A stretch of 64,000 bases of DNA from Variovorax ginsengisoli (GTDB taxonomy: Bacteria; Pseudomonadota; Gammaproteobacteria; Burkholderiales; Burkholderiaceae_C). The DNA lies in contig NZ_JAUJZH010000029.1 of the NCBI RefSeq assembly GCF_030486595.1, forward strand, positions 1 to 64,000, given 5' to 3'. The translations under genes and the position numbers were made by a program. This document shows positions 44,562-52,632 of the stretch, piece by piece (positions within the stretch are counted from its first letter, which is position 1; every line of letters starts with the position of its first letter). The notes below the pieces were generated by a model. That model worked only from the letters and a program-made list of their open reading frames with translations, made no database searches and had not been told where the DNA came from.

Positions 44562-45674
44562 TTAGAGCCGGGACGCCTCACGTCTAAGGCGTGTGTTGCG
44601 GCTCCCTGTCTTGGCTGGGGCAAGCGGATCGCCACCACGGCCCAGCACCTCGGGGTCCGCAACTTCTTGCGTACTGCCCCGCACGACCAGGGAAGGCGCC
44701 GAAATGGAGCGGTAGGGCGGAAGCGGCGTCGCCCGCTGCCGCAACTGATGCAAGAACCACAAGCCGCAGGAGGTGGCCATTTCAGACACCGGAAGGCTGA
44801 TCGTCGTCAAGCCAGCGCCCCACCAGCCGAATCCGGCCTCGTCGCCGAAGCCCACCACCGAGAGGTCCTCGGGCACGCGAATCCCCATGGCAATGCATTC
44901 GTTGACGACGGCGTGCGTGTGCCGCACACCAGCGATCACAACGGCCGACGGAGGGCGCTCCAGCCGCAGCAGGCCGCCAAGGCCTGCGCCGCTCGCCATC
45001 TCGTCGTCGGGTGCGCCACACAACTCCAGTGCGGGATCATGACTGGCGCTCAGCGCCAGTGCATCGCGGTAGCCCTTCAATCGCGCGGCGCCTGTCGGCA
45101 AATCCATCGGCGGGCCGATGTATGCGATGCGCCGGTGACCAAGCTGCAGGAGATGTTCCACAGCCAGACCCAAGGCCCGGACGTCATCCATCCCAAACCA
45201 CTGCTTCCCCAAACTGGTGTGCTCGCGCAGCAACTGAATGTGTGGCATGGTCTGCAGAAGCTTTGCTGTCGCAGGCAGCGGCCGCGCGCAGGGCACCAGA
45301 ATCATCCCGGCGACATTGGCGCTTACAAGTTCGCGGACGTGTCTCAACTCGGCGGCCCGATCGTCGTCCGACTCGGACAGGGTCAGTTGGAACCCCTCCT
45401 GCTCCAAGCACTTGGATAGCGCGTGGGCAATCGTCGAGTAGAAATTGTTGCGCACGTCGGGGACGATCAGCCCCACCAAGTTGCTCGACACTCCGCGCAT
45501 CATGCGAGCGGCCCGATTGGCCACGTAGCCGATCTCGCCTGCGACCTCCTGAACCCGCTGCTTCATGGCCGCGCTGATGCGGGAGTCATCCGCCAGCGCT
45601 CGGCCAACAGTCGAAGCCGACACGTTCAGCCGCGCGGCAATGTCCTTAATCGTTACCACGGAAAGCCCCACCAA
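44562..45674 (-). CDS. LacI-family transcriptional regulator
   Basis: A 370-aa LacI/GalR regulator. The HTH and hinge are IKDIAARLNVSASTVGRALA and GYVANRAARMMRG; the ligand domain starts NLVGLIVPDVRNNFYSTIAH. LacI-type proteins bind palindromes with a central CG, such as GCTAACGTTAGC found at 46666. It lies convergent to the ModA-like pseudogene and upstream of the FAH gene on the same strand, about 90 bp away. It is the likely repressor of the 46.8-58.8 kb operon, with an operon metabolite as inducer. Confidence 0.93.
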   Translation of the reverse strand: MVGLSVVTIKDIAARLNVSASTVGRALADDSRISAAMKQRVQEVAGEIGYVANRAARMMRGVSSNLVGLIVPDVRNNFYSTIAHALSKCLEQEGFQLTLSESDDDRAAELRHVRELVSANVAGMILVPCARPLPATAKLLQTMPHIQLLREHTSLGKQWFGMDDVRALGLAVEHLLQLGHRRIAYIGPPMDLPTGAARLKGYRDALALSASHDPALELCGAPDDEMASGAGLGGLLRLERPPSAVVIAGVRHTHAVVNECIAMGIRVPEDLSVVGFGDEAGFGWWGAGLTTISLPVSEMATSCGLWFLHQLRQRATPLPPYRSISAPSLVVRGSTQEVADPEVLGRGGDPLAPAKTGSRNTRLRREASRL

Positions 45675-45767
45675 GTAAGCGGTGACGATAGCATGCCGCT
45701 GCGCGCGTCTGTGGCAAAGGCTTGCACGGGTGAACCGGAGGTCTCCACCAGATCCGTCGACACATCG

Positions 45768-46550
45768 TCAGTGTGCTTCGGCGACGACCGGATTGCGCAG
45801 CACGCCGATAGCCGGAATCTCGACCTCGATCACATCGTCGACGCTGATAGGACCGACGCCGGCCGGCGTGCCCGTCATGATCAGGTCGCCTGGCAGCAGT
45901 GTCATGTATTTCGACAGGTAGGCGACCAAGAACGGTACGGAAAACACCAGGTCCCGGCTGTTGCCGTCCTGGCGTACGGTTCCATTGACGCGTGTGATGA
46001 TCCGCTGGTCTGCCGGATCCAGACCCGTCACGATCCAGGGGCCGATGGGGCCGAAGGTGTCATAGCCCTTTCCGGCCAAGAGGCAGCCGAAGCTGCTCTC
46101 GCGCCTCTGCAGCACGCGGTCGCTGATGTCGTTGCCGCAGGTGTAGCCGAAAACGTGGCCCAGTGCGTCGGCCTCCGTGACATGACGCGCCGTCTTGCCC
46201 ATCACCACTGTGAGCTCACCCTCGAAGTGAATGTTTTCGCCATGGGACGGATACACAATCGCATCCTCGTGGCCGACGACGCAGGTGCTCGGCTTCATGA
46301 AAACGACCGGGATCTCAGGCACGGCCTTCTGCGATTCCTGCGAATGGGCCCTGTAGTTGTAGCCAAGGCCGAAGATGCGCGGTTGTGCCACCGGTGGCAG
46401 CAGGCGGACCGCATCGAGGCGGTCTCGCTCTCCGCTCTTGACGATTCCCTCGAAGGGGGAGCCAACCAGGCGTTCCAACACGCCGTCTGCCAAGACGCCG
46501 TAGTGCGCCTGGCCTTCTCTTTCGTACCTCACGACAGTCAGTGAACTCAT
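45768..46550 (-). CDS. Fumarylacetoacetate hydrolase (FAH)-family protein
   Basis: A 260-aa FAH-fold enzyme. Key elements are FGLGYNYRAHSQES, HFEGELTVVMG with a metal-binding Glu pair, GYTCGNDISDR and LLPGDLIMTGTPAGVG. It probably hydrolyses or decarboxylates a ring-cleavage 2-keto acid made by the extradiol dioxygenase at 52633. It is divergent from that operon, sharing the control region with the palindrome at 46666-46677. Confidence 0.93.
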   Translation of the reverse strand: MSSLTVVRYEREGQAHYGVLADGVLERLVGSPFEGIVKSGERDRLDAVRLLPPVAQPRIFGLGYNYRAHSQESQKAVPEIPVVFMKPSTCVVGHEDAIVYPSHGENIHFEGELTVVMGKTARHVTEADALGHVFGYTCGNDISDRVLQRRESSFGCLLAGKGYDTFGPIGPWIVTGLDPADQRIITRVNGTVRQDGNSRDLVFSVPFLVAYLSKYMTLLPGDLIMTGTPAGVGPISVDDVIEVEIPAIGVLRNPVVAEAH

Positions 46551-46633
46551 GTCATCTCCTGTGCAAACGTTGGCATTTTTAACGCCATAAGACCAGGTTT
46601 CTTACTAGGGTAAACCCCAGAGCATCTCTGCTA

Positions 46634-46662
46634 TTGACAAACGAAATGACCATGCCAACAAT
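46634..46662 (+). promoter_or_regulatory. Sigma-70-type promoter of the enolase/dioxygenase operon
   Basis: A perfect -35 TTGACA (46634-46639), a 17-bp spacer and a -10-like AACAAT (46657-46662). It lies 33 bp upstream of the leader ORF ATG. The palindrome at 46666-46677 follows three bases after the -10, a position where a bound repressor would block initiation. Confidence 0.65.
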
Positions 46663-46665
46663 TGC

Positions 46666-46677
46666 GCTAACGTTAGC
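46666..46677. promoter_or_regulatory. Perfect 12-bp palindrome GCTAACGTTAGC, candidate LacI-family operator
   Basis: The sequence equals its reverse complement and has the central CG of LacI/GalR operators. It covers the expected transcription start of the plus-strand operon and lies in the gap shared with the divergent FAH gene. Near copies occur at 18811-18822 and 60490-60501. Confidence 0.65.
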
Positions 46678-46694
46678 ACAAGGAGACAAGACAA

Positions 46695-46793
46695 ATGATT
46701 CGAAACCCAACAGTGGCGAGCCGCCAAGCCATCAACTGCACCCAGCGAATTCGCTGCGCTCACCGGGCGTGCGCTGAGGGAGCAAAAGGGTGA
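46695..46793 (+). CDS. Short leader ORF (32 codons) coupled to livH
   Basis: ATG 46695 has AGGAG nine bases upstream, the best ribosome site in the region, and opens MIRNPTVASRQAINC. Its TGA (46791-46793) overlaps the livH GTG (46790-46792), so ribosomes ending here can restart on livH. The predicted peptide is Arg/Cys-rich and matches no family known to me. It may be a leader peptide or the scar of a lost first gene. Confidence 0.5.
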   Translation: MIRNPTVASRQAINCTQRIRCAHRACAEGAKG

Positions 46794-47638
46794 GCGCTTC
46801 GCTGCTGCTCCAGTCGGGCATCGGGGGCCTGCTGCTTGGCGGTATCTACGGCCTTCTTGCGATGGGGCTGAGCCTCAGCTGGGGTCTGCTGAGACTGGTC
46901 AACCTGAGCCACTTTGCCCTCGCGTTCCTGGGCGCGTACCTGACCTACCAATTCGGGGCCCAGTTCGGCTGGCCGGCGTACGCGTCATTGCTCATCATCG
47001 TTCCCGCCTTCTTCGTGGTCGGCCTGGCGCTCCACACGATATTCGTCCGCTTCGACGTCAGTGAGTTTGCCTCGATGCTCGTGACCTTCGGTGTCACCGT
47101 GCTGATCGAGTCCCTGATCCAATGGATCTGGTCGGCGGACTTTCGCAAGTACGAGACTCCCTACGCGCAAGAGTCAATCCGGCTTGGGCCCTTGTTCATT
47201 CCGGTGCTCGAACTCACGGCATTCGCCAGCGCTGCGCTGCTCGCAATCGCAGCCTGGCTGGCGTTGCATCGCACGTTGCTCGGGCGCGCGCTACGGGCCG
47301 CTGCCCATGACGGCCCCATCGCGGCGGCCTTCGGGATCAATGCCCGTCAGCTGTCATACGGCTTGGCCGGACTGTGTTCCGCCTCTGCTGGCGTGGCGGG
47401 CGTGTTCATCGCTCTGACCTCCACGTTGGCGCCGTCGCAGATCGAAGCCTGGATCGGCGTGGTATTTGCCGTCGTCATCATCGGCGGTCTGGCAAATCCA
47501 CTTGGCGCGCTGGCAGCAGGCATGCTGATTGGCGTTGCGGAGGCCATCACGATGGCGACGGTCAATCCCGCCTGGGCGCCCCTGGTCGCGTTCTCCATCC
47601 TCATCGCGTTGTTGCTCTGGAAGCCGAAATGGCTGTGA
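46790..47638 (+). CDS. livH: Liv-type ABC transporter permease LivH
   Basis: A 282-aa inner-membrane permease. LRLVNLSHFALAFLGAYLTY and IGGLANPLGALAAGMLIG are LivH motifs. The GTG at 46790 overlaps the stop of the leader ORF, and its end overlaps the livM-livG start by 10 bp. First true gene of the 12-gene plus-strand operon; its receptor is encoded seven genes later at 54231. Confidence 0.93.
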   Translation: MSASLLLQSGIGGLLLGGIYGLLAMGLSLSWGLLRLVNLSHFALAFLGAYLTYQFGAQFGWPAYASLLIIVPAFFVVGLALHTIFVRFDVSEFASMLVTFGVTVLIESLIQWIWSADFRKYETPYAQESIRLGPLFIPVLELTAFASAALLAIAAWLALHRTLLGRALRAAAHDGPIAAAFGINARQLSYGLAGLCSASAGVAGVFIALTSTLAPSQIEAWIGVVFAVVIIGGLANPLGALAAGMLIGVAEAITMATVNPAWAPLVAFSILIALLLWKPKWL

Positions 47639-49368
47639 ATTCCATGACCGTCAAAGCGGCCGTCGGCCTTCTTGGGGCAGCGCTGATTGCGTTGCCTTAC
47701 GCGGGAGCCCCCGACTTCTATCTGTCGTATCTGTACGTCATCTTCTTTTGGGTGGCGTTGGCCACGAGCTGGGGAATCCTGAGCGGCTACGCCGGCTACT
47801 GGAGCTTTGGCCACGCGGCCTTTTTCGGCACCGGCATCTATGCGGCAGGCGGGATGTCCGTGAAGTTGGGGCTGCCCTACCTTCTGACGATTCCGCTGGC
47901 AGCGGCTCTGGCCGCTGGGCTGGCGGCCTGCATCGGCGCGGTGGTGTTTCGCATCCACACGCTCCGCGGCGAGTTCTTCGCGTTGCTATCCCTGTCGGTG
48001 ACCTACGTCCTGGCTGCGATCGTGTCGAACACCCCAATCGATGGCGGCGCCGGCGTGAACCTCAGCGGCGTGCCAATGCCGACACTCGGCACCTCGATTC
48101 CCGGCGCGATCTATTTGCTGGGCCTGGCAGTGGCGGTGATCGCTCTGCTGGTGTCCCGCGGCATTCTGTCTTCGCGCTTTGGGCGCGGTCTGCTGGCCAT
48201 ACACGACGACGAGGACGTGGCCGAGGTGAAAGGCGTGCCCACATTCCGCTACAAGGTCGGCGCCTTCGCCATCTCGGCTGCCATCGCCGGCGCCGCAGGC
48301 GCCGTGCAGGCGGGCTACGTGGGCTACGTCACCGTGGGGGAGACGTTCTCGATCACGGTGCCCCTCTACGTCGTGCTGATGAGCATTTTGGGCGGGGCCC
48401 GGCATTGGGTGGGGCCGGCAGTGGGCGCGACCCTGATTACCGTCGCGCTCAGCCTGTTCGTCGGTGGCAGCCACGCCGAGCTGGGGCGCGCCGGAGTCGC
48501 GCTCGCATTGATCGTGGTCATCCTGTTCTTGCCTGAAGGCATCGCGCCACGACTGCTGCGCAAGTTGCGCAGCCGTGCTCAGCCGGCGGCGGCGTCAGCC
48601 GAGGAGCCACTGCGCCAGTCGATCGACGCCCACGCGCCGGGCGGTACGCTGCTGGAGTGCGAGGACGTCACCAAGCTCTTTGGCGGCCTGCGGGCGCTCG
48701 GCGGTATTTCCCTCTCAGTTCGCCGCGGCGAAATCCTGGCGCTGGTTGGCCCCAATGGTTCCGGAAAGTCGACGCTCATCAACATGATCAGCGGTCACTT
48801 TCCGATGACGTCCGGGAGCATCCGACTGGATGGACAGTCTCTCGAGACGCTGGAGCCGCATAGGGTCGCCGCGCGCGGCATTGCGCGTACCTATCAAATC
48901 CCAAGGCTGTTCGAGCACATGACGGTGCTGGAGAATGTGCAGCTGTGCGCAGCATTCGGCCAAGACGTCAAGGCGCTCAATGCGGCAGACTCCGCCTTGC
49001 ACTGGCTCGACTTCATGGGCTTGGCGGAGAAGGCGCACGAACTGCCGGCGTCGCTGAATCTCCACGAACGCAAGTTCGTCGAGTTCGCGCGTGCGCTGGC
49101 CGCAAAACCCAAGCTGCTGCTGCTGGATGAGGTTCTTTGCGGGTTGACGCCAACTGAAGTCGACCAGGCCATCGACCTGATCCGCCGCATCCGCGCCGCC
49201 GGAACCACCATTGTGTTCGTGGAGCACGTGATGCGCGCGGTGGTGGCCCTTGCCGACCGGGTTGCCGTGCTCGACCAGGGACGGCTGCTGGCACTCGGCC
49301 AGCCAGAGGCAACGATGCAGGATCCCAAGGTCATCGATGTCTACTTGGGAGCCGCCCATGCTGCTTGA
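47629..49368 (+). CDS. livMG: Fused Liv-type permease-ATPase (LivM-LivG)
   Basis: One 579-aa protein carrying both an inner-membrane permease and a cytoplasmic ATPase. Residues 1 to ~315 are LivM (GYAGYWSFGHAAFFGTGIYA, LGGARHWVGPAVGATLI). A ~30-residue Ala/Gln-rich linker follows. From about 340 is LivG: VGPNGSGKSTLINM, ARTYQIPRLFEHM, LNLHERKFVEFARAL (signature) and LLLLDEVLCGLTP. The signature LNLHERK and the Walker B DEVL deviate from LSxGEQR and DEPT. ATG 47629 overlaps the livH stop. Fusions of this kind occur in other catabolic Liv systems. Confidence 0.92.
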   Translation: MAVNSMTVKAAVGLLGAALIALPYAGAPDFYLSYLYVIFFWVALATSWGILSGYAGYWSFGHAAFFGTGIYAAGGMSVKLGLPYLLTIPLAAALAAGLAACIGAVVFRIHTLRGEFFALLSLSVTYVLAAIVSNTPIDGGAGVNLSGVPMPTLGTSIPGAIYLLGLAVAVIALLVSRGILSSRFGRGLLAIHDDEDVAEVKGVPTFRYKVGAFAISAAIAGAAGAVQAGYVGYVTVGETFSITVPLYVVLMSILGGARHWVGPAVGATLITVALSLFVGGSHAELGRAGVALALIVVILFLPEGIAPRLLRKLRSRAQPAAASAEEPLRQSIDAHAPGGTLLECEDVTKLFGGLRALGGISLSVRRGEILALVGPNGSGKSTLINMISGHFPMTSGSIRLDGQSLETLEPHRVAARGIARTYQIPRLFEHMTVLENVQLCAAFGQDVKALNAADSALHWLDFMGLAEKAHELPASLNLHERKFVEFARALAAKPKLLLLDEVLCGLTPTEVDQAIDLIRRIRAAGTTIVFVEHVMRAVVALADRVAVLDQGRLLALGQPEATMQDPKVIDVYLGAAHAA

Positions 49369-50065
49369 TCTTCTCAATGTGCACGTGTCGTATGGCGACG
49401 CTCCCGCAATCTGGGATGCCAGCATGCACATCGATGCGGGCCAAGTGGTGGCGGTGCTGGGCCCTAACGGTGCTGGCAAGAGCACGCTGATCAACGCCAT
49501 TGCGGGCGTCCTTCGGCCGCGCCAGGGGAAGGTGCTCATTGACGGCGTCGACATTGCGTCCGCACCGAGTCACCGGGTGTGCGACCACGGCATCGCCATC
49601 GTACCGGAGGGGCGGCGCCTGTTCGCCGACATGACGGTGCAAGACAACCTTGAGCTTGGCGCCTATCGCAAGGGTGCACGGGCGTCGAGCCGCGAGACGA
49701 TGGAAGAGGTTTTTTCGCTATTGCCGGTGTTGAAGGAACGACGCCAGCAGATCGCAGGCTCGATGTCCGGCGGACAGCAACAGATGGTCGCGATCGGGCG
49801 GGCACTCATGGCACGACCGCGTCTGCTGCTGATGGACGAGCCTTCTCTGGGCCTTTCGCCGCTCATCGTCTCGGAGATGTTCAAGATCATCCGACGCATC
49901 AACGAGCGCGGCGTGGCAGTGATGCTGGTCGAGCAAAACATTCACCAGGCGTTGGAAGTCGCGCACCACGCGTACGTGATCGAGCAGGGCCGGATCGTGA
50001 CTTCCGGCAGGCCCGCCGCCCTGTTGAGTGACCCGAAGATCAAGGAGGCATATCTTGGCGTCTGA
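49358..50065 (+). CDS. livF: Liv-type ABC transporter ATPase LivF
   Basis: A 235-aa ATPase with Walker A GPNGAGKSTLINA, signature MSGGQQQMVAIGRAL and Walker B LLLMDEPSLGLSP. ATG 49358 overlaps the livMG stop by 11 bp, so translation is coupled. It completes the importer with LivH, LivMG and the receptor at 54231. Confidence 0.94.
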   Translation: MLLDLLNVHVSYGDAPAIWDASMHIDAGQVVAVLGPNGAGKSTLINAIAGVLRPRQGKVLIDGVDIASAPSHRVCDHGIAIVPEGRRLFADMTVQDNLELGAYRKGARASSRETMEEVFSLLPVLKERRQQIAGSMSGGQQQMVAIGRALMARPRLLLMDEPSLGLSPLIVSEMFKIIRRINERGVAVMLVEQNIHQALEVAHHAYVIEQGRIVTSGRPAALLSDPKIKEAYLGV

Positions 50066-50630
50066 TAGTTCCCTCAATGGCAATGTGCCGTCTGACCTGA
50101 ATCGCATCGTGACGGGACAGCGCCAGGACGGCGGCGGCCATGTTGTCATGCACTCGGTGCCGCCCCGGACAGACGTGTTCAAGCACATCCCGGGCATGGT
50201 GTCGCGTTTGGTCTGGGCGACGCCCGCCGCGCCGACGCTTCCCTTTGACGGCGAAGATCCGACTGTTGACGTCGCAAGCTTTGTACCTGCCCCCGGCGAA
50301 ACCCGGCTACTGGTCGTCACGTTTCCACCAGACAGCGTTTTCGCCGCCGCGGATTTCAACGGCCAAGCGGCGTTTGAAGAGAACCTCGCGATCAGCCCCG
50401 GCTTGGCGGAGCGATTCGAGCCCGACGGCATGCACGAGACCCCAACCGTCGACTACGGCATCTTGCTCGACGGAGAGCTGTGGCTGGAGCTCGACGACGC
50501 GGTGCAGACCCACCTGGAGCCGTTCGACATCGTGGTCCAGAACGGTACACGCCACGCATGGCGCAACAAGTCCGACCGACCTGCGACCGTGGCTTTCGTG
50601 CTCATCGGTGCGCGCCAAGCGGCCAAGTAA
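50055..50630 (+). CDS. Cupin-domain protein
   Basis: A 191-aa protein. TTG 50055 is chosen: AAGGAGG lies six bases upstream and the frame overlaps livF by 11 bp. The single cupin barrel is in the C-terminal half: GILLDGELWLELDD, a conserved acidic start, and VVQNGTRHAWRNKSDRPA, which holds one metal-ligand-like His. The expected first His pair is less clear. It could be a small dioxygenase, isomerase or sensor; similar small cupins sit in many aromatic operons. Function not known. Confidence 0.85.
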   Translation: MASDSSLNGNVPSDLNRIVTGQRQDGGGHVVMHSVPPRTDVFKHIPGMVSRLVWATPAAPTLPFDGEDPTVDVASFVPAPGETRLLVVTFPPDSVFAAADFNGQAAFEENLAISPGLAERFEPDGMHETPTVDYGILLDGELWLELDDAVQTHLEPFDIVVQNGTRHAWRNKSDRPATVAFVLIGARQAAK

Positions 50631-50654
50631 CACCCAACGACATCAACACAACAA

Positions 50655-51947
50655 ATGAACGATACAACGATCGAGAGCGTCCACGGACGACGCATGTGGG
50701 ACTCGCGCGGCCGACCGACCGTCGAGGCGACCGTACGGCTGCGCGGCGGCCTGACGGGGCGCGCGCTCGCGCCGGCTGGCGCCTCGATGGGCAGTGGGGA
50801 GGCGGTCGACCTGCGCGACGGTGGAGCACGCTTCGGTGGCTTGGATGTGCAATCGGCCTGTCGCGCGATCAACGAGGTTTTAGACGGCGCGCTTGCAGGG
50901 CGCAATGTCAACGACCAGGGGTCGCTGGACCAACTGATGGTCCAGCTGGACGGAACACCCAACCGGAGCCGGCTCGGGGGCAACGCGCTGGTGGCGACAT
51001 CCATGGCGATAGCACATGCCCGGGCGGCCGCGGCTGGTGTGCCGCTTTGGCAGCTGCTGGCCGCCGGGCAGCCGGTTCGGTTGCCGCTTCCTGAGATCCA
51101 GATCTTCGGGGGCGGCGCCCACGCGGAGCGGCGCGTTGATGTCCAGGACTTCATGGTGATGTGTCCTGCCGCCACCAGCTTCGACGAAGCGCTGGAGTGG
51201 ACTGCCGAAATCTATCGCGCCGCGGGAGCGCTGCTACGACGCACCGGGAAGCTCCAAGGAGTGGCCGACGAGGGCGGCTACTGGCCCGCGTTCAACTCGA
51301 ACGAGGAAGCGTTGGATACGCTGATGCAGGCTATCATCGATGCGGGACTGAAGCCAGGTGCGCAGGTCGGCATTTCGCTCGACATCGCAGCCTCCGAATT
51401 TGGCTCGAACGGTCGCTACGAACTGGCCCTGGAGAGCCGCGTGCTCAACACGGACGCCATGATTGACATGCTGGGGCGTTGGCTCGACAGCTATCCCATC
51501 ATGTCCATTGAGGACCCATTGGCCGAGGACGACGCAGAGGGCTTCACGCGCTTCAGTTCGAAGTACGCATCGCGCTGCCAGATCATCGGCGACGACTTTC
51601 TCGTCACCAACGCCGAACGCGTCCGCGCCGCCGCGGCGGTGTCGCAATTGAACGCTGTCCTGATCAAGCCCAACCAGGCCGGCACCTTGACCGAAACCCT
51701 GGCCGCGCTGCAAGCAGGGAAGGATGCACGATTCGGCACCATCGTTTCGGCGCGTTCAGGAGAGACCGAGGACGTCACGATCGCTCATCTGGCGGTGGGT
51801 TGGAACGCGGGACAGCTCAAGGTCGGCTCCTTCGCCCGCTCGGAGCGAATGGCGAAATGGAACGAGGTGCTGCGCATCGAGGAATCGATGGGCCGCGACG
51901 CGCGCTTCTGGGGCTGGGACGCATTGCCGTTCCAGGCCAGTCACTGA
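50655..51947 (+). CDS. Enolase paralogue with altered active site
   Basis: A 430-aa enolase homologue. Compared with E. coli Eno (from memory), the metal ligands in SLDIAASEF, SIEDPL and GDDFLV are kept. The catalytic Glu in ADEGGY and Lys in LIKPNQAG are kept, as are the phosphate-binding RS of ARSGETED and the Lys of LKVGS. Changed are the loop (GASMGSGEA for GASTGSREA), HGGEHA to FGGGAHA-type, IQEF to VQDF (Glu to Asp) and SHRSG to SARSG (His to Ala). So it should still enolise a phosphorylated acid but with a different leaving group or size. It is not the housekeeping enolase by context (no pyrG/eno neighbourhood). Confidence 0.9.
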   Translation: MNDTTIESVHGRRMWDSRGRPTVEATVRLRGGLTGRALAPAGASMGSGEAVDLRDGGARFGGLDVQSACRAINEVLDGALAGRNVNDQGSLDQLMVQLDGTPNRSRLGGNALVATSMAIAHARAAAAGVPLWQLLAAGQPVRLPLPEIQIFGGGAHAERRVDVQDFMVMCPAATSFDEALEWTAEIYRAAGALLRRTGKLQGVADEGGYWPAFNSNEEALDTLMQAIIDAGLKPGAQVGISLDIAASEFGSNGRYELALESRVLNTDAMIDMLGRWLDSYPIMSIEDPLAEDDAEGFTRFSSKYASRCQIIGDDFLVTNAERVRAAAAVSQLNAVLIKPNQAGTLTETLAALQAGKDARFGTIVSARSGETEDVTIAHLAVGWNAGQLKVGSFARSERMAKWNEVLRIEESMGRDARFWGWDALPFQASH

Positions 51948-51973
51948 TTTCTTGCCAACAAAGGATTCCCAGC

Positions 51974-52531
51974 ATGATTCGCCTCCTCGGCCTCTCCGGC
52001 AGCTTGCGCCACGCTTCGAGCAATACGGCCGTCCTGCGCACCCTGCAGCAACGGGTGCCCGACGGGATCGCCCTCAAGTTGCATCCGCTCACGGACCTCC
52101 CGCTGTACAACGGCGATTTCGACACCGAGGAGCCTCCGGTCGCGGTGGCGCGCTTGCGCGAGGCGATCCGGCAGGCGGACGGCCTCGTTCTGTGCACCCC
52201 GGAGTACAACGCCGGTACTTCGGGCGTGATGAAAAACGCCCTCGACTGGGCGTCTCGGCCGCCGAAGACTTCGCCGCTGCGGAGCAAGCATGCGCTCATC
52301 ATCAGCGCCTCGCCTGCTTTCACCGGTGGTGCTCGGGCGCATGCGCAGCTGCGGGAGGCGCTCGCAAGCACATTGTCCCGGGTGGCGGTCCATCCGGCCG
52401 TCGTCATCCCCCAGGTGTTCGAGAAGCTGAAGGACGGCCTGCTGACGGACGAGTCGAACATCCAGTTCGCTCTCGCCGCCATCCAGGCATTGACCACCGA
52501 GATCCGCGCCAGCAGGGCGCTAACCGAGTAG
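51974..52531 (+). CDS. NAD(P)H-dependent FMN reductase
   Basis: A 185-aa flavodoxin-fold reductase of the SsuE/ChrR type. The FMN phosphate loop is GLSGSLRHASSNT and the isoalloxazine contact is CTPEYNAGTSGVMKNALDWA. It could supply reduced FMN to an oxygenase or reduce a quinone; no FMN-dependent monooxygenase is in this operon, so quinone reduction is an equally good guess. It follows the enolase gene by 26 bp. Confidence 0.9.
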   Translation: MIRLLGLSGSLRHASSNTAVLRTLQQRVPDGIALKLHPLTDLPLYNGDFDTEEPPVAVARLREAIRQADGLVLCTPEYNAGTSGVMKNALDWASRPPKTSPLRSKHALIISASPAFTGGARAHAQLREALASTLSRVAVHPAVVIPQVFEKLKDGLLTDESNIQFALAAIQALTTEIRASRALTE

Positions 52532-52632
52532 GGTGAAGTTACTTCGGCTGCACCGCCGGAAATCGAGTCCCAAGCCCTCTGCAAACCGGTCTCGTTCGCT
52601 CACCGTCAAACCAACCACACAGGAGATTTGCC

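Noticed and set aside
47529..48536. Arg/Gly-rich 335-codon open frame on the plus strand
   Set aside because: It is a frame shadow of livH/livMG with composition typical of GC-rich off-frames.
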